A stretch of DNA of 64,000 nt from positions 372,001-436,000 of the forward strand of contig NZ_JAPFQM010000001.1 in NCBI RefSeq assembly GCF_026241205.1, in the 5' to 3' direction. The notes below the pieces were generated by a model. The model saw nothing but the letters and a program-made list of their open reading frames with translations. It was not told the DNA's origin and did no database searches. This DNA is from Thermomicrobium sp. 4228-Ro. GTDB lineage: Bacteria; Chloroflexota; Chloroflexia; Thermomicrobiales; Thermomicrobiaceae. Position 1 is the stretch's first letter, and every line of letters begins with the position of its first letter. This document shows, piece by piece, positions 16,705 through 25,363 of the stretch. Position numbers and translations under genes: made by a program.

Positions 16705-17823
16705 GTGGCGAAACGACGCATCGGAGTGCTCACCGGTGGTGGCGACGCACCGGGCCTGAATGCTGCTCTCCGCGCCGTCGTCAAGACAGCGATCCTCCGT
16801 TATGGTTGGACGGTCGTCGGCTTCCTCGACGGATACGAAGGTGCCATTCTGGGCCGGGTCTGCGAACTCGGCCTGGACGACGTGCGCGGCTTACTCGTGC
16901 GCGGCGGCACGATCCTCGGTGCTTCCAACCGCGCGAATCCATTCTGGTTCCAACACCCCGATTTGGGTGATACCGAGCCGCGCGACCACAGTGCCACCCT
17001 CATCGCGACCCTGGAGCGGTTCGCCCTCGATGCGCTCGTCGTCATCGGAGGAGAAGGAAGCCTCACGATCGCGCACCGGCTGCACCAGCTCGGCGTCCCG
17101 ATCGTCGGTATCCCCAAGACGATCGATAACGACGTCCGCGGTACGGCTCAGACGATCGGCTTCGATACCGCGGTTACCACTGCGACCGACGCGATCGACC
17201 GGCTCCACACGACCGCGGAGAGTCACCATCGCGTGATGCTCGTCGAACTGATGGGTCGGGACGCTGGTTGGATCGCGCTCCATGCAGGCGTGTCGGGTGG
17301 CGCGGACGTGATTCTCATCCCGGAACTTCCCTTCACATTGGAACGCGTCGCAGCAGTCGTCCACCGGCGTCGCGAGCGCGGCCGTCACTTCACGATCGTC
17401 GCGGTCGCCGAAGGAGCGCGACCGTCCGGCGGCGAAGCGGTGTTCGAGCGCACCGGTCCGCTCCCCTATCAGCGCAAGTACGGTGGTATCGCAATCGCCT
17501 TGCAACAGCAGCTGGCCCAACTGGTTCCAACGGAAGTCCGTGCGGTAGTGCTCGGTCACTTGCAGCGTGGCGGCTCGCCGACCCCAGCAGATCGCGCACT
17601 GGCGACAGCTCTCGGCGCAGCGGCAGTCGACGCGCTCGCCCAGGACGAACAGGGGATCATGGTCGCCGTACGAGCCCATCCGACCGGTCAAGTGACCTGG
17701 GGGATCGTTCGCGTGCCGCTCGCCGAGGTCGCCCGCGGCCCACGATTGGTACCGCTCGATCATCCGCTTCTGCTCGCGGCCCGCAACATCGGCATCAGCT
17801 TCGGGCAGGCAGACGAGGGGTGA
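16705..17823 (+). CDS. pfkA: 6-phosphofructokinase
   Basis: 372 residues, starting at GTG 16705 behind a G-rich site. It phosphorylates fructose 6-phosphate at C1. Signatures are IGVLTGGGDAPGLNAALRAVV, VVIGGEGSLTIAHRL, GIPKTIDNDV, catalytic TIDND and ELMGRDAGWIALHAG. The residue after Asp/Glu103 is Gly, as in ATP-dependent enzymes, but the 124-equivalent is Lys (PKTIDND) rather than Gly (PGTIDND). This Gly/Lys combination occurs in group-III PFKs, such as those of Streptomyces, most of which use ATP. ATP is therefore the likelier donor, though PPi use cannot be excluded. The next gene follows after 5 nt. Confidence 0.93.
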   Translation: MAKRRIGVLTGGGDAPGLNAALRAVVKTAILRYGWTVVGFLDGYEGAILGRVCELGLDDVRGLLVRGGTILGASNRANPFWFQHPDLGDTEPRDHSATLIATLERFALDALVVIGGEGSLTIAHRLHQLGVPIVGIPKTIDNDVRGTAQTIGFDTAVTTATDAIDRLHTTAESHHRVMLVELMGRDAGWIALHAGVSGGADVILIPELPFTLERVAAVVHRRRERGRHFTIVAVAEGARPSGGEAVFERTGPLPYQRKYGGIAIALQQQLAQLVPTEVRAVVLGHLQRGGSPTPADRALATALGAAAVDALAQDEQGIMVAVRAHPTGQVTWGIVRVPLAEVARGPRLVPLDHPLLLAARNIGISFGQADEG

Positions 17824-17828
17824 GAGGC

Positions 17829-18860
17829 GTGCCGGAGCAGCGACTGCACATCGGCAAGTTGCCGGCCGATCTCCTGGCGAGTTTCCTCGGCAGGATCGCA
17901 CTCGACGATACGGTCGTTCTCGGCCCCGGCATCGGCCGTGACGCCGCTGTCGTCCGCGTCGGCGAGCGACTCGTGGCACTCAAGAGCGATCCCATTACGT
18001 TCGCGACGGACGCGATCGGTTGGTACGCCGTGAACGTCAATGCCAACGATATCGCCTGCCTGGGCGCTATCCCCCGCTGGTTCTTGGCTACCGTCCTGCT
18101 CCCCGAGACAGCGACGGTGGAACTCGCCCAGCGTGTGCTGGACGACCTCGCGCACGCTGCCAGTAGCCTCGGCATCGCGCTCGTGGGTGGCCACACGGAA
18201 ATCACAGCTAGCCTGGATCGTCCGATCGTCAGCGGGACGATGGTCGGCGTCTTCGAGCGAGAGCACGTCTTGCGACCCGAGCTCGCTCGCCCAGGCGACG
18301 CGATTCTCCTCGTGCGCGGCATCGCGATCGAAGGCACGGCGCTCCTCGCGAGGGAGTGCGCACGCACACTCGAGCGAGCGCTCGGCCCCGAACTCCTGGC
18401 ACGCTGCCAGGCCTTCTTGACCGATCCCGGGATCAGCGTCCTCGGTCCGGCCAAATTACTCTACGAGCAGCTCGGCCCAGCGCTGCGATACCTGCACGAC
18501 CCGACGGAAGGTGGCCTGGCGACTGGCCTGCACGAGCTCGCAACCGCGTGCGGCACAGGCATCCGGGTCCGGCAGCAGGCGATCCTGGTGTACCCTGAGA
18601 CAGAAGCGGTGTGTCGTGTGCTCGCTCTGGACCCGCTCGGACTCATCGCATCCGGTGCCCTCCTCGCGGTCGTCGCACCCAGTGTGGTCGAAGAGGCGCT
18701 TCGCGTGCTCGCCGAGTCCGGAATCCCCGCCACGCAGCTCGGCTGGCTCGACCCTGACCCTGACTGCCGCATCCTCCTGACCGAAACCGGTGCGCAACCG
18801 TTACCGACGTTCGTCGTCGATGAAGTGGCGCGGCTATTCGCCGACGGAGGCTGCACTTAG
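17829..18860 (+). CDS. AIR-synthase-like (PurM/HypE superfamily) protein
   Basis: 343 residues from the GTG at 17829, 5 nt after pfkA. It has the two-domain PurM fold: GIGRDAAVVRVGERLVALKSD, NVNANDIACLGAIPRWFLAT (metal/ATP site), ALVGGHTEITASLDRP and YLHDPTEGGLATGLHELA are typical of HypE and AIR synthase-related proteins. The C-terminal PRIC motif of true HypE is missing (the end is DGGCT), so carbamoyl dehydration for NiFe hydrogenase is unlikely. No hyp genes are nearby. The substrate is unknown. Confidence 0.75.
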   Translation: MPEQRLHIGKLPADLLASFLGRIALDDTVVLGPGIGRDAAVVRVGERLVALKSDPITFATDAIGWYAVNVNANDIACLGAIPRWFLATVLLPETATVELAQRVLDDLAHAASSLGIALVGGHTEITASLDRPIVSGTMVGVFEREHVLRPELARPGDAILLVRGIAIEGTALLARECARTLERALGPELLARCQAFLTDPGISVLGPAKLLYEQLGPALRYLHDPTEGGLATGLHELATACGTGIRVRQQAILVYPETEAVCRVLALDPLGLIASGALLAVVAPSVVEEALRVLAESGIPATQLGWLDPDPDCRILLTETGAQPLPTFVVDEVARLFADGGCT

Positions 18861-20062
18861 CGGGGCTTCGGCATCGCACTCAGCGCACGGTAGGCTGGAC
18901 GCGGCGACCAATCCGCGTTGAGCACTGACCAGGGGCCTTTCTCGTCATCCGGCCCGACGATCGTCGAGAAGTTCAAGTTCCAGACGAACATCCCGGTGAC
19001 CCACGGCCACGCGCGCCGTGCAAGATCGAAGGCTTCGACAAGGTACGCCGCCTGCTGCTCCTCGCTGACGTACTGACCGTACTCGTAGCCGGGAGCGGGA
19101 TTCTTCGTCGTCCAGCCGAACTCAGTGATCCAAACCGGTCGCTGGTCACCATGTTTTTCCATAATCGCGCGCAGCTGCTCGACGCGGCGGAAATAGAAGC
19201 TCGGATGATCCCGCCAGCCAGGGCCCGGACCGGGGCGCTCCGGCCAGAGGGTATCGGGGGGATTCAGCGTCGCGTTGGCATGAGTTCCGAGAATATCGAA
19301 GTAGCGCGTCCATTGGCCACCGTCGAGCTGGTAGAAGGCCTCCAAGTACAGTGCGTCATCGATCGCGAGGTTGGGGTCGTTCACGCCGGTCGGTGTGAGA
19401 CTCCCTGACACGACGATCGCGCTGGAGTCGCCTTCCTTGACGCCCTCGTATCCCGCCCGGAGCAACCGCGCGTAGCCGTCGACCCGGATCGGGCCGTAGA
19501 CGTTGCTCGCGATATTCTGTTCGTTCCACACCTGCCAGGCCTGTACCAGCCCTCTGTACTGCGCAGCGAAGCGGCGCATCGCCGCACGGAAGACACTGAG
19601 GTCCCGCACGATCGCACCCGACGTCTCTCGCGCCCAGGCCGGAGCCGAGACCACCGACACCAGGATCTTGAGTCCGTACTCCGCATAGATCGGGAGCACG
19701 CGATCGAGCGGACGGAGGTCCCACTGCCCCGGTTGCGGCTCGTGCGATTCCCACTGCACCTGGACGCGCACCCAGTCGAAACCAGCAGCCCGCACAGCCT
19801 CGGCCGTGCGACGATTGAACGGTTCCCCGTCCTCGTCACCGCGCCAGGCGACATTGAAGCCGTAGGCGAATCCCGATCTCGCGCTCGGCGGTGTCGCGGT
19901 TGCTTGCTCCACGCGAGTTCCCGGTGTCGTGCTGTTCGGTGTCCGGGCGGCTGACACCGAACTGGAAACCGGCGTCGCAGTCGGTGTCGGATAGACGACC
20001 GGGCTACGGCAGGCCGGGAAGAGCATCCCCCCGACCAGCACGAGGAACCGTCGACGGTCCAT
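18857..20062 (-). CDS. Lipoprotein with clan GH-A glycosidase domain
   Basis: 401 residues from the ATG at 20062. The N-terminus MDRRRFLVLVGGMLFPACRS combines a twin-arginine-like motif with a lipobox (FPAC), so it is an exported lipoprotein. A Thr/Ser/Pro linker (residues 20-65) leads to a TIM barrel nearly collinear with the C-terminal domain of 8580-10331. WQVWNEQNIASN holds the acid/base Glu and VWITEFGWTTKN the nucleophile Glu; TLNPPDTLWPERPGPGPGW is shared almost exactly. FGYP modules are absent. Its 3' end overlaps the convergent AIR-synthase-like gene. It is probably an extracellular polysaccharide-degrading or -remodelling enzyme; substrate unknown. Confidence 0.8.
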   Translation of the reverse strand: MDRRRFLVLVGGMLFPACRSPVVYPTPTATPVSSSVSAARTPNSTTPGTRVEQATATPPSARSGFAYGFNVAWRGDEDGEPFNRRTAEAVRAAGFDWVRVQVQWESHEPQPGQWDLRPLDRVLPIYAEYGLKILVSVVSAPAWARETSGAIVRDLSVFRAAMRRFAAQYRGLVQAWQVWNEQNIASNVYGPIRVDGYARLLRAGYEGVKEGDSSAIVVSGSLTPTGVNDPNLAIDDALYLEAFYQLDGGQWTRYFDILGTHANATLNPPDTLWPERPGPGPGWRDHPSFYFRRVEQLRAIMEKHGDQRPVWITEFGWTTKNPAPGYEYGQYVSEEQQAAYLVEAFDLARRAWPWVTGMFVWNLNFSTIVGPDDEKGPWSVLNADWSPRPAYRALSAMPKPR

Positions 20063-20358
20063 CGCTTCCACGTCCTTTCCGCTCGGTTCACAAGCGTACC
20101 TTCTCCGTCGTCCTCGCGCGTCTCCTTTTTGCAGCGAACCATCGCCTGCCACCGCTCGCCGCGAACGAATGCCGAGAAATTCCACAACTTCTTCCTTGAC
20201 GAAGTGTCGTAACCCCGGTATAGTGAGAACGGTTCCGCTCGTCCTCGACGGTAGGAACCGGTTTTGGTGTTGCAAACGTCCTCCCTCCCCTGCCACACCC
20301 ATCCCCCACCTCACCGTGCGGGCGTCGGCCGGAGCCGGCGCCCGCTGGTGTATCCTCA
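20063..20358 (+). promoter_or_regulatory. Divergent region; consensus promoter at 20196-20224
   Basis: TTGACG (20196-20201) and TATAGT (20219-20224) are exactly 17 nt apart and read towards the DUF3090 gene. A 7-bp inverted repeat (20230-20236 with 20254-20260) followed by GTTTTGG lies directly after the expected start, a possible weak attenuator. The leader is about 130 nt. The rest of the gap towards the lipoprotein gene shows nothing recognisable. Confidence 0.7.
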
Positions 20359-20910
20359 ATGGCGGCGATCGGCCAGAACATGGAGCGGGAGATGGTCGGA
20401 CGGCACGAATACCCGGAACTCACTGTGCTCGAGGCGGAGGCGATCGGGCAACCAGGCCAGCGACGGTTCCGGTTGATCGCTGGAGTCGGCCTCGACCTCG
20501 TCTCGCTGTGGATGGAAAAAGAACAGCTGCAAGCGCTCGGGCTGGCGATCGAGCAACTGTTCGAGCAACTCCGGCTGGCCGGACTCCTCCGCTCGCGTAT
20601 TCCGGAAGAACCTGCCACCCGGCAAACCCCGCTCCCCCCGGACATTCCCGAGTACGTCGTCGGGAAGATGGCCATAGGGTACGACGAGGAGCACCAGCGC
20701 ATCGCGATCTTCGCGCACGATATCGAACAGGACGAAGATGAAGATCCCGTCTTTGCAGGACGTGCGACGCTTCCGGCCGCGAAGGCGCTGGCCAGCCAGA
20801 TCGCACGCGTCGTCGCAGCTGGTCGACCCCGTTGCCCACGCTGCGGCGCGGTCATCGGTCCGGAGGGCCACGTCTGCCCGCACGACAACGGGCACCTTCC
20901 GCTCGAATGA
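20359..20910 (+). CDS. DUF3090 family protein
   Basis: 183 residues. It matches DUF3090 (a family of Actinobacteria and Chloroflexi): GQRRFRLIAGVGLDLVSLWMEK, ALGLAIEQLFEQL and IGYDEEHQRIAIFAHDIE are characteristic, as is the ending CPRCGAVIGPEGHVCPHDNGH, which looks like a zinc ribbon (two Cys, one Cys, His). No function is established. In Actinobacteria it often sits beside a histidine phosphatase and a ferrochelatase-like or SCO1664 gene, but not here. The first in-frame ATG (20359) is used; the next is 20380. Its stop is 3 nt from that of convergent ggt. Confidence 0.85.
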   Translation: MAAIGQNMEREMVGRHEYPELTVLEAEAIGQPGQRRFRLIAGVGLDLVSLWMEKEQLQALGLAIEQLFEQLRLAGLLRSRIPEEPATRQTPLPPDIPEYVVGKMAIGYDEEHQRIAIFAHDIEQDEDEDPVFAGRATLPAAKALASQIARVVAAGRPRCPRCGAVIGPEGHVCPHDNGHLPLE

Positions 20911-20913
20911 TGC

Positions 20914-22509
20914 TCACCAGCCCAACGCGCACCCTTCGGCCCGCGGGTCCGACGCCCCACGCAGAACACCATCGTCTCCGATCAGGATAAGATGCGCGTG
21001 CCCCATGAGCGAGGCCCATGGCTCGGTCACTTCGACACGATGCCCACGCCGGACCAGTTCCGCACGTGCGCGCTCGGCGAGCAGCGGCTCGAGATAGACC
21101 GTCTCGTGCTCCTCACCAGGCTCCCGGCGAGAAACCCATCGCGGTGCCTCGATCGCCTGCTGTGGCTCGAAACCGAAGTCGACGATGCCTGTCACCAGCT
21201 GCAGATGGATGACCGGCTGGCTGTGCCCCCCCATCGTGCCGAATACGGCCCACGGCCGACCATCCTGCAGCAACATCGCTGGTATCAGCGTGTGCAACGG
21301 TCGCTTTCCCGGTTCCAGCACGTTCGGCGACCGCTCGTCCAGGACGAAGCACGCCCCGCGGTTGTGCAAGACCATGCCAGCAGCCACGAGCCCACTACCG
21401 AACGAGTTATAAAGACTCTGGATCAGCGAGACGGCCCGGCCCTCTCGGTCGACAACGCACAGCGCGATCGTGTCGCTTTCCCAGTTCGGCGCCGGGGGAA
21501 TCGCCGCCCGGTCTGGATCGATCCGGGACCGGAGCTCGGCAGCGTACGATTTGTCGAGAAGCCGGTGGACCGGCACAGTGACGAAGGCCGGATCACCGAG
21601 GTACCGGTCGCGGTCAGCGAAAGCGAGCTTCTTCGCTTCCAGCATGAGGTGCAGGAGCTGCGGCGATCCCCAACCGAGGTCGGTGACCGGAAAACCCTCC
21701 ACGATGTTGAGCAACTCCAGCGCTGTCACACCTTGCGTGTTCGGTGGGAGCTCGACGACCTCGACAGTACGGTACGTCGTGCGCAGCGGTTCGGTCCACT
21801 CCGACCGATGCGCAGCCAAATCGTCGGTGCTCATGACCCCGCCCTGCTCACGAATGACTGTGACGATCTCCTGCGCGATCGGCCCACGGTAAAAGACATC
21901 CTGACCACCCTCGGCGATCGAGCGCAGTGTCTCGGCCAGCGCCGGCTGGCGAAGCACCGTGCCAGGGGACGGTACGCGCCCTCCGGGCAGGAACCGGGCT
22001 GCGGCGGCAGGCTGGCGACGGAACGTTTCCACCTCTTGCGCGATCGCCGCCGCGAGTTGCCGGCTCACCGGGAAGCCCTGCTCGGCATACCGGATCGCTG
22101 GCTGCAAGAGCTCGCCGAGTGACCGCGTGCCGCAGCGCTCGAGGACGGTCGCCCAGGCGTCGACCGCACCAGGTACCGTCACGCCCCAGGGGCCCTTCGG
22201 TGGGACGGTGCGATAACCACGAGATCGCAGATCCTCGGCTGTCAGGCTACGCGGTGCTCGCCCGCTACCGTTGAGCGCCAGGAGCCGTTGCTCGCGGGGC
22301 TCCCAGATCAAGAAGAAGGCATCGCCACCGATGCCGCACATGTGCGGGTAGACGACCGCCAGAACCGCATTCGCCGCGATCGCCGCATCGACGGCGTTGC
22401 CACCCTCCTGGAGGACGCGCAAACCCGCCACGGTCGCCAGGTAGTGCGGTGTCGCGACCATCCCCTCGGTCGCGAGCGTCGTCGGTCGACCCGTCACGAA
22501 GTCCACCAT
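20914..22509 (-). CDS. ggt: Gamma-glutamyltransferase family protein
   Basis: 531 residues. The start at 22509 is chosen because GGAGG lies 6 nt upstream; the longer frame (22527) would place that site inside the gene. This N-terminal nucleophile hydrolase hydrolyses or transfers gamma-glutamyl groups. MVATPHYLATVAGLRVLQEGGNAVDAAIA and HMCGIGGDAFFLIW are family landmarks. The autocleavage nucleophile is the Thr of SDTIALCVVDREG, followed by SLYNSFGSG. GTMGGHSQPVIHLQLV is the substrate/oxyanion region. There is no obvious signal peptide, so it may be cytoplasmic and act on a non-glutathione substrate. Confidence 0.88.
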   Translation of the reverse strand: MVDFVTGRPTTLATEGMVATPHYLATVAGLRVLQEGGNAVDAAIAANAVLAVVYPHMCGIGGDAFFLIWEPREQRLLALNGSGRAPRSLTAEDLRSRGYRTVPPKGPWGVTVPGAVDAWATVLERCGTRSLGELLQPAIRYAEQGFPVSRQLAAAIAQEVETFRRQPAAAARFLPGGRVPSPGTVLRQPALAETLRSIAEGGQDVFYRGPIAQEIVTVIREQGGVMSTDDLAAHRSEWTEPLRTTYRTVEVVELPPNTQGVTALELLNIVEGFPVTDLGWGSPQLLHLMLEAKKLAFADRDRYLGDPAFVTVPVHRLLDKSYAAELRSRIDPDRAAIPPAPNWESDTIALCVVDREGRAVSLIQSLYNSFGSGLVAAGMVLHNRGACFVLDERSPNVLEPGKRPLHTLIPAMLLQDGRPWAVFGTMGGHSQPVIHLQLVTGIVDFGFEPQQAIEAPRWVSRREPGEEHETVYLEPLLAERARAELVRRGHRVEVTEPWASLMGHAHLILIGDDGVLRGASDPRAEGCALGW

Positions 22510-22624
22510 CGCTCGCCTCCAACGCACGAACGTCTCGTCCCGGCCGGCATCCTAGCACGTCCGGCCGGAAGGCCCAACGTGGTACGATTCGCGACCGGTG
22601 CAGCGAAGGGACGAGTCGTTGGGC

Positions 22625-23536
22625 ATGATCGACGTCTGCTTACTCGGCACAGGCGGGATGATGCCGCTCCCGGAGCGCTGGCTCTCTGCGCTCCTGGTGC
22701 GGTGCGAGGGGCACACGATCCTGATCGACTGCGGTGAGGGAACGCAGATCTCCTGGCGATACACCGGCTGGGGGTTTCGCGAGCTCGACACGATCCTCCT
22801 GACACACCTCCACGCCGACCATGTGGCTGGCTTGCCGGGCATTCTCTTTTCGCTGGCCTTCGCGGAGCGCGAAGAACCCGTCCGCATCGTCGGCCCTCAC
22901 GGGACGACTCGTATCGTTCATGCGCTGCGCTCGATCGTCCCCGTGCTCCCGTTCGCCGTCGAAGTGACCGAACTGGAAGGGACGAGCGAGCTGGTCCTGC
23001 CCGGCGGGATGCTCGTCCGGAGCCTACCGGTCGCGCATCGCGTTCCCTGCCTAGCCTACGCGATCCATCGCCCACGTGGCCGACGCTTCTTGCCGGAGCG
23101 GGCTCGGGCACTCGGCATTCCGGTGGAGTTCTGGCGCCGACTGCAGCATGGCGAACCGATCGAGCTCGCTGGCCGCACGATTTCTCCCGACGACGTCCTC
23201 GGCCCTCCCCGGCGCGGCATTACCGTCGCATTCGTGACGGACACCCGCCCGACACCCGATCTCCCGGCGTTCGTCCGCGACGCCGATCTCCTCGTCTGCG
23301 AAGGGATGTACGGAGACCCTGCCATGTTGCCGCGTGCCGTCGAGCGAGGACATATGGTCTTTCACGAAGCCGCTGAACTGGCCCGCACGGCTGGCGTACG
23401 ACGACTCTGGCTCACGCACTTCAGTCCTTCGCTCACCGATCCCGAAGTCTGGCTCCCGCTCGCGCGTGCGATCTTTCCTGCGACCGAGATCGGCCCCGTC
23501 CACCGTACCGTCACCTTGCGTTTCCCCGACGAGTGA
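22625..23536 (+). CDS. rnz: Ribonuclease Z-like metallo-beta-lactamase hydrolase
   Basis: 303 residues from the ATG at 22625 ([19 protein letters not shown]). RNase Z removes 3' trailers of tRNA precursors that lack CCA; several tRNAs here do not encode CCA. Motifs are [32 protein letters not shown] (zinc ligands), AVEVTEL, a [14 protein letters not shown] block and [14 protein letters not shown] (late His). The length matches the bacterial short form. Some members of this branch are arylsulfatase-like, so tRNase activity is likely but not certain. Confidence 0.85.
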   Translation: MIDVCLLGTGGMMPLPERWLSALLVRCEGHTILIDCGEGTQISWRYTGWGFRELDTILLTHLHADHVAGLPGILFSLAFAEREEPVRIVGPHGTTRIVHALRSIVPVLPFAVEVTELEGTSELVLPGGMLVRSLPVAHRVPCLAYAIHRPRGRRFLPERARALGIPVEFWRRLQHGEPIELAGRTISPDDVLGPPRRGITVAFVTDTRPTPDLPAFVRDADLLVCEGMYGDPAMLPRAVERGHMVFHEAAELARTAGVRRLWLTHFSPSLTDPEVWLPLARAIFPATEIGPVHRTVTLRFPDE

Positions 23537-23823
23537 ACGGCCGATCTTCTCCAGCGGCCGCCATATGCCCCGTCTTGCGGCAACACTCTGGGAAGTCGAA
23601 CCCGAGCGCAATCGGTTCACTGCGCCGCCCCGACGATCCGGACTCGCCGCTCTGCACCGGCTGCGACTGTGATAGACTGTCCAGCAGAGTGGGTCTCTCG
23701 CTGACACAACCTGCACTCGGTCGAGCTAGCGATCCAGCGCGCCCAGCTCGCTGAACCGGTTCATCGCGACCCGAACGCACACCGTACGTGGGGTGATCGA
23801 GTTCGTGCCTCGGAGGTGAGGAG

Positions 23824-24255
23824 ATGAACAGAGCCCTGACACGCCGTGAGATCCTGATGCTAGCCGCCATCGTCCTCCTTGCTTGTCGCCGACAGCGCGG
23901 TCAATTGGTCACGACTGTCAATGTCGAACTCGATGAGTACGTCATCCGCGTTGACACGGCGCAAGTACCGGCTGGGCGAGTGCGCTTCGTCACCACGAAC
24001 GTCGGGCAGCTCGAGCATGAACTCATCGTGCTGCGCACCGATCTACCGGCAGACCAGCTTCCCTACAGCGAGGCGAAACAGACCGCTGAGGAAGAAGAAG
24101 CCGGTGAGGTCCTTGGCGAAATCGAGCCGGAGGACTTACCACCAGGCAAGACCGCTGAAATGACGCTCGAGCTTCCCGCTGGGCACTACGTTCTCCTTTG
24201 CAACATCCCCACGCACTATAGGTTGGGAATGCACCTCGACTTCCGCGTCGTCTAA
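23824..24255 (+). CDS. Cupredoxin-domain lipoprotein
   Basis: 143 residues, ATG with a GGAGGTGAGGAG site. The signal peptide ends in a lipobox (AIVLLAC), so it is an exported lipoprotein. The rest is a plastocyanin-like fold. Type I copper ligands are visible as His in LEHELIVLR and Cys, His and Met in LLCNIPTHYRLGM, typical of cupredoxins carrying electrons at low potential loads or copper for oxidases. An acidic loop (AEEEEAGEVLGEIEPED) is inserted. The preceding 287-bp gap contains a weak promoter-like TAGACT and nothing else recognised. Confidence 0.85.
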   Translation: MNRALTRREILMLAAIVLLACRRQRGQLVTTVNVELDEYVIRVDTAQVPAGRVRFVTTNVGQLEHELIVLRTDLPADQLPYSEAKQTAEEEEAGEVLGEIEPEDLPPGKTAEMTLELPAGHYVLLCNIPTHYRLGMHLDFRVV

Positions 24256-24320
24256 GGGTGGCGTATTCGTCCCCGGTAACGGAGGCTCACCCGAGTCGGA
24301 CGGGGAGGTGCTGGCGAGAA

Positions 24321-24689
24321 TCAATTCGCCTGGCTCCGGACGAGCTGGTAGAGTAACGGGTCGCTACGGAAGATCTCGGTCAATGTCTCCAACCTCGCGA
24401 TCTCCTCGCCGATATGGAGCTCACGGCCGAGAACGTCCATCACGAGGACTTCGACCGCGGTGAAGATCTCATTGGCCGTCGGTGAGACATCGGCCGGAAG
24501 AATGGCGACGATCCGCTCGAGCCGCGTCACCAGCCGATCGCGAAGGCGTGCGTGCTCTTCAGCTGGCACTGCGGTATCGAGCAGCACCTCGAGTTGATAC
24601 AAGGCACAGATGACGGGCGTCAGCCGATCGAGCACGGCAAGCGCCGCTGGCGAAAGAACCGGTTCGAGCACGGCCCGGTAGGTCGACAT
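24321..24689 (-). CDS. Hypothetical helical protein
   Basis: 122 residues from the ATG at 24689; the frame stays open to 24734. No family is recognised. It is predicted largely alpha-helical and amphipathic (AALAVLDRLTPVICALYQLEVLL, then HARLRDRLVTRLERIVAIL and EIARLETLTEIFR), with no signal, membrane segment or Cys motif. It is convergent with the cupredoxin gene. No good ribosome site is seen, so the start is uncertain. Confidence 0.5.
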   Translation of the reverse strand: MSTYRAVLEPVLSPAALAVLDRLTPVICALYQLEVLLDTAVPAEEHARLRDRLVTRLERIVAILPADVSPTANEIFTAVEVLVMDVLGRELHIGEEIARLETLTEIFRSDPLLYQLVRSQAN

Positions 24690-24863
24690 CGGCGTCGCCT
24701 TCGCTCCTCGATGCGTGACCCGGCACGCGCACACGAACGAGATGGGCTAACCATACCACGAGCACCCATCCTCTAGGAGAAACGGGCTCCTCGCGGTTTC
24801 AGCAGTACGTAGCGCGCCGTGCCGCTCCCATTCCCATGTCGACCAGCGCACCATCGGCGGCCG

Positions 24864-25115
24864 TCAGTACGAGGCCAGCACGAAGCTCGCTGCGAGCACC
24901 CCGAGGCTCGTCAGGAGATCGTAGGCGAAGAAGAAGCCCCCAATAACCACCAGGACCCACTGCCAGACACTGACCCGATAGGGCAGCGGTCGGCGCTCGA
25001 CCGCGTCCCAGTACGCGTTCAACGCCTGTTGCCCGTAGACAACGAAGCCGACGAGGCGGAAATACCCAGTGGCCTGTCTCCAACCGGAAAGACTTGACGA
25101 AGCTCCGCGATTTTG
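24864..25115 (-). CDS. Possible small two-helix membrane protein, start unresolved
   Basis: A frame of 83 codons is open between stops, read leftwards. Its content looks coding: ATGYFRLVGFVVYGQQALNA, then ERRPLPYRVSVWQWVLVVIG and a second hydrophobic helix FFFAYDLLTSLGVLAASFVL. No ATG, GTG or TTG precedes the conserved-looking part; the first TTG is inside it. Either the gene is a remnant, its 5' end was overwritten by the riboswitch region, or a rare start is used. No family is recognised. Confidence 0.3.
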   Translation of the reverse strand, partial: QNRGASSSLSGWRQATGYFRLVGFVVYGQQALNAYWDAVERRPLPYRVSVWQWVLVVIGGFFFAYDLLTSLGVLAASFVLASY

Positions 25116-25122
25116 CTACCGT
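25094..25122 (+). promoter_or_regulatory. Promoter upstream of the TPP riboswitch
   Basis: TTGACG (25094-25099) lies 17 nt before TACCGT (25117-25122), a good -35 and a weak -10. Transcription would start about 15 nt before the riboswitch aptamer. Confidence 0.45.
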
Positions 25123-25140
25123 CCTGTCTCGCCAACCGAG

Positions 25141-25243
25141 ACGGCCGCGGGAGCTCGGGGTTAACCGGGCTGAGAGGGTGGCTCGACACCCCGCCACCGA
25201 CCGTGGAACCTGAACTGGGTAATGCCAGCGGAGGGAAGGCCGT
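25141..25243 (+). promoter_or_regulatory. TPP riboswitch (THI element)
   Basis: The conserved core is intact: CTCGGGG, then GGGCTGAGAGGG, ACCC-containing P3 region, and the pyrophosphate-binding side CCTGAACTGGGTAATGCCAGCG followed at once by gAGGGAA. ACGGCC at the 5' end can pair with GGCCGT at 25238-25243 to close P1. It precedes a thiamine-precursor ABC transporter, the usual target, and should switch expression off when thiamine pyrophosphate is plentiful. About 120 nt separate it from the first start codon, room for a terminator or RBS-sequestering platform. Confidence 0.93.
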
Positions 25244-25363
25244 GCACGAGAACCCCCCACACGACGAAAATTCGTCCCGCCAGTCGAGCGGTTCGTTCGT
25301 CCCATTCTCCTACGCTGTCGTCCGCCGGTCGCGATCGCGCACTCGTCGACCCGGGGGGTGGCC

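Noticed and set aside
14940-16970. 676-codon open frame on the + strand
   Set aside because: It is antisense to proS, whose class II motifs, zinc site and start are complete. Long antisense frames are expected at this G+C content. Its N-terminus is tRNA-Ser.
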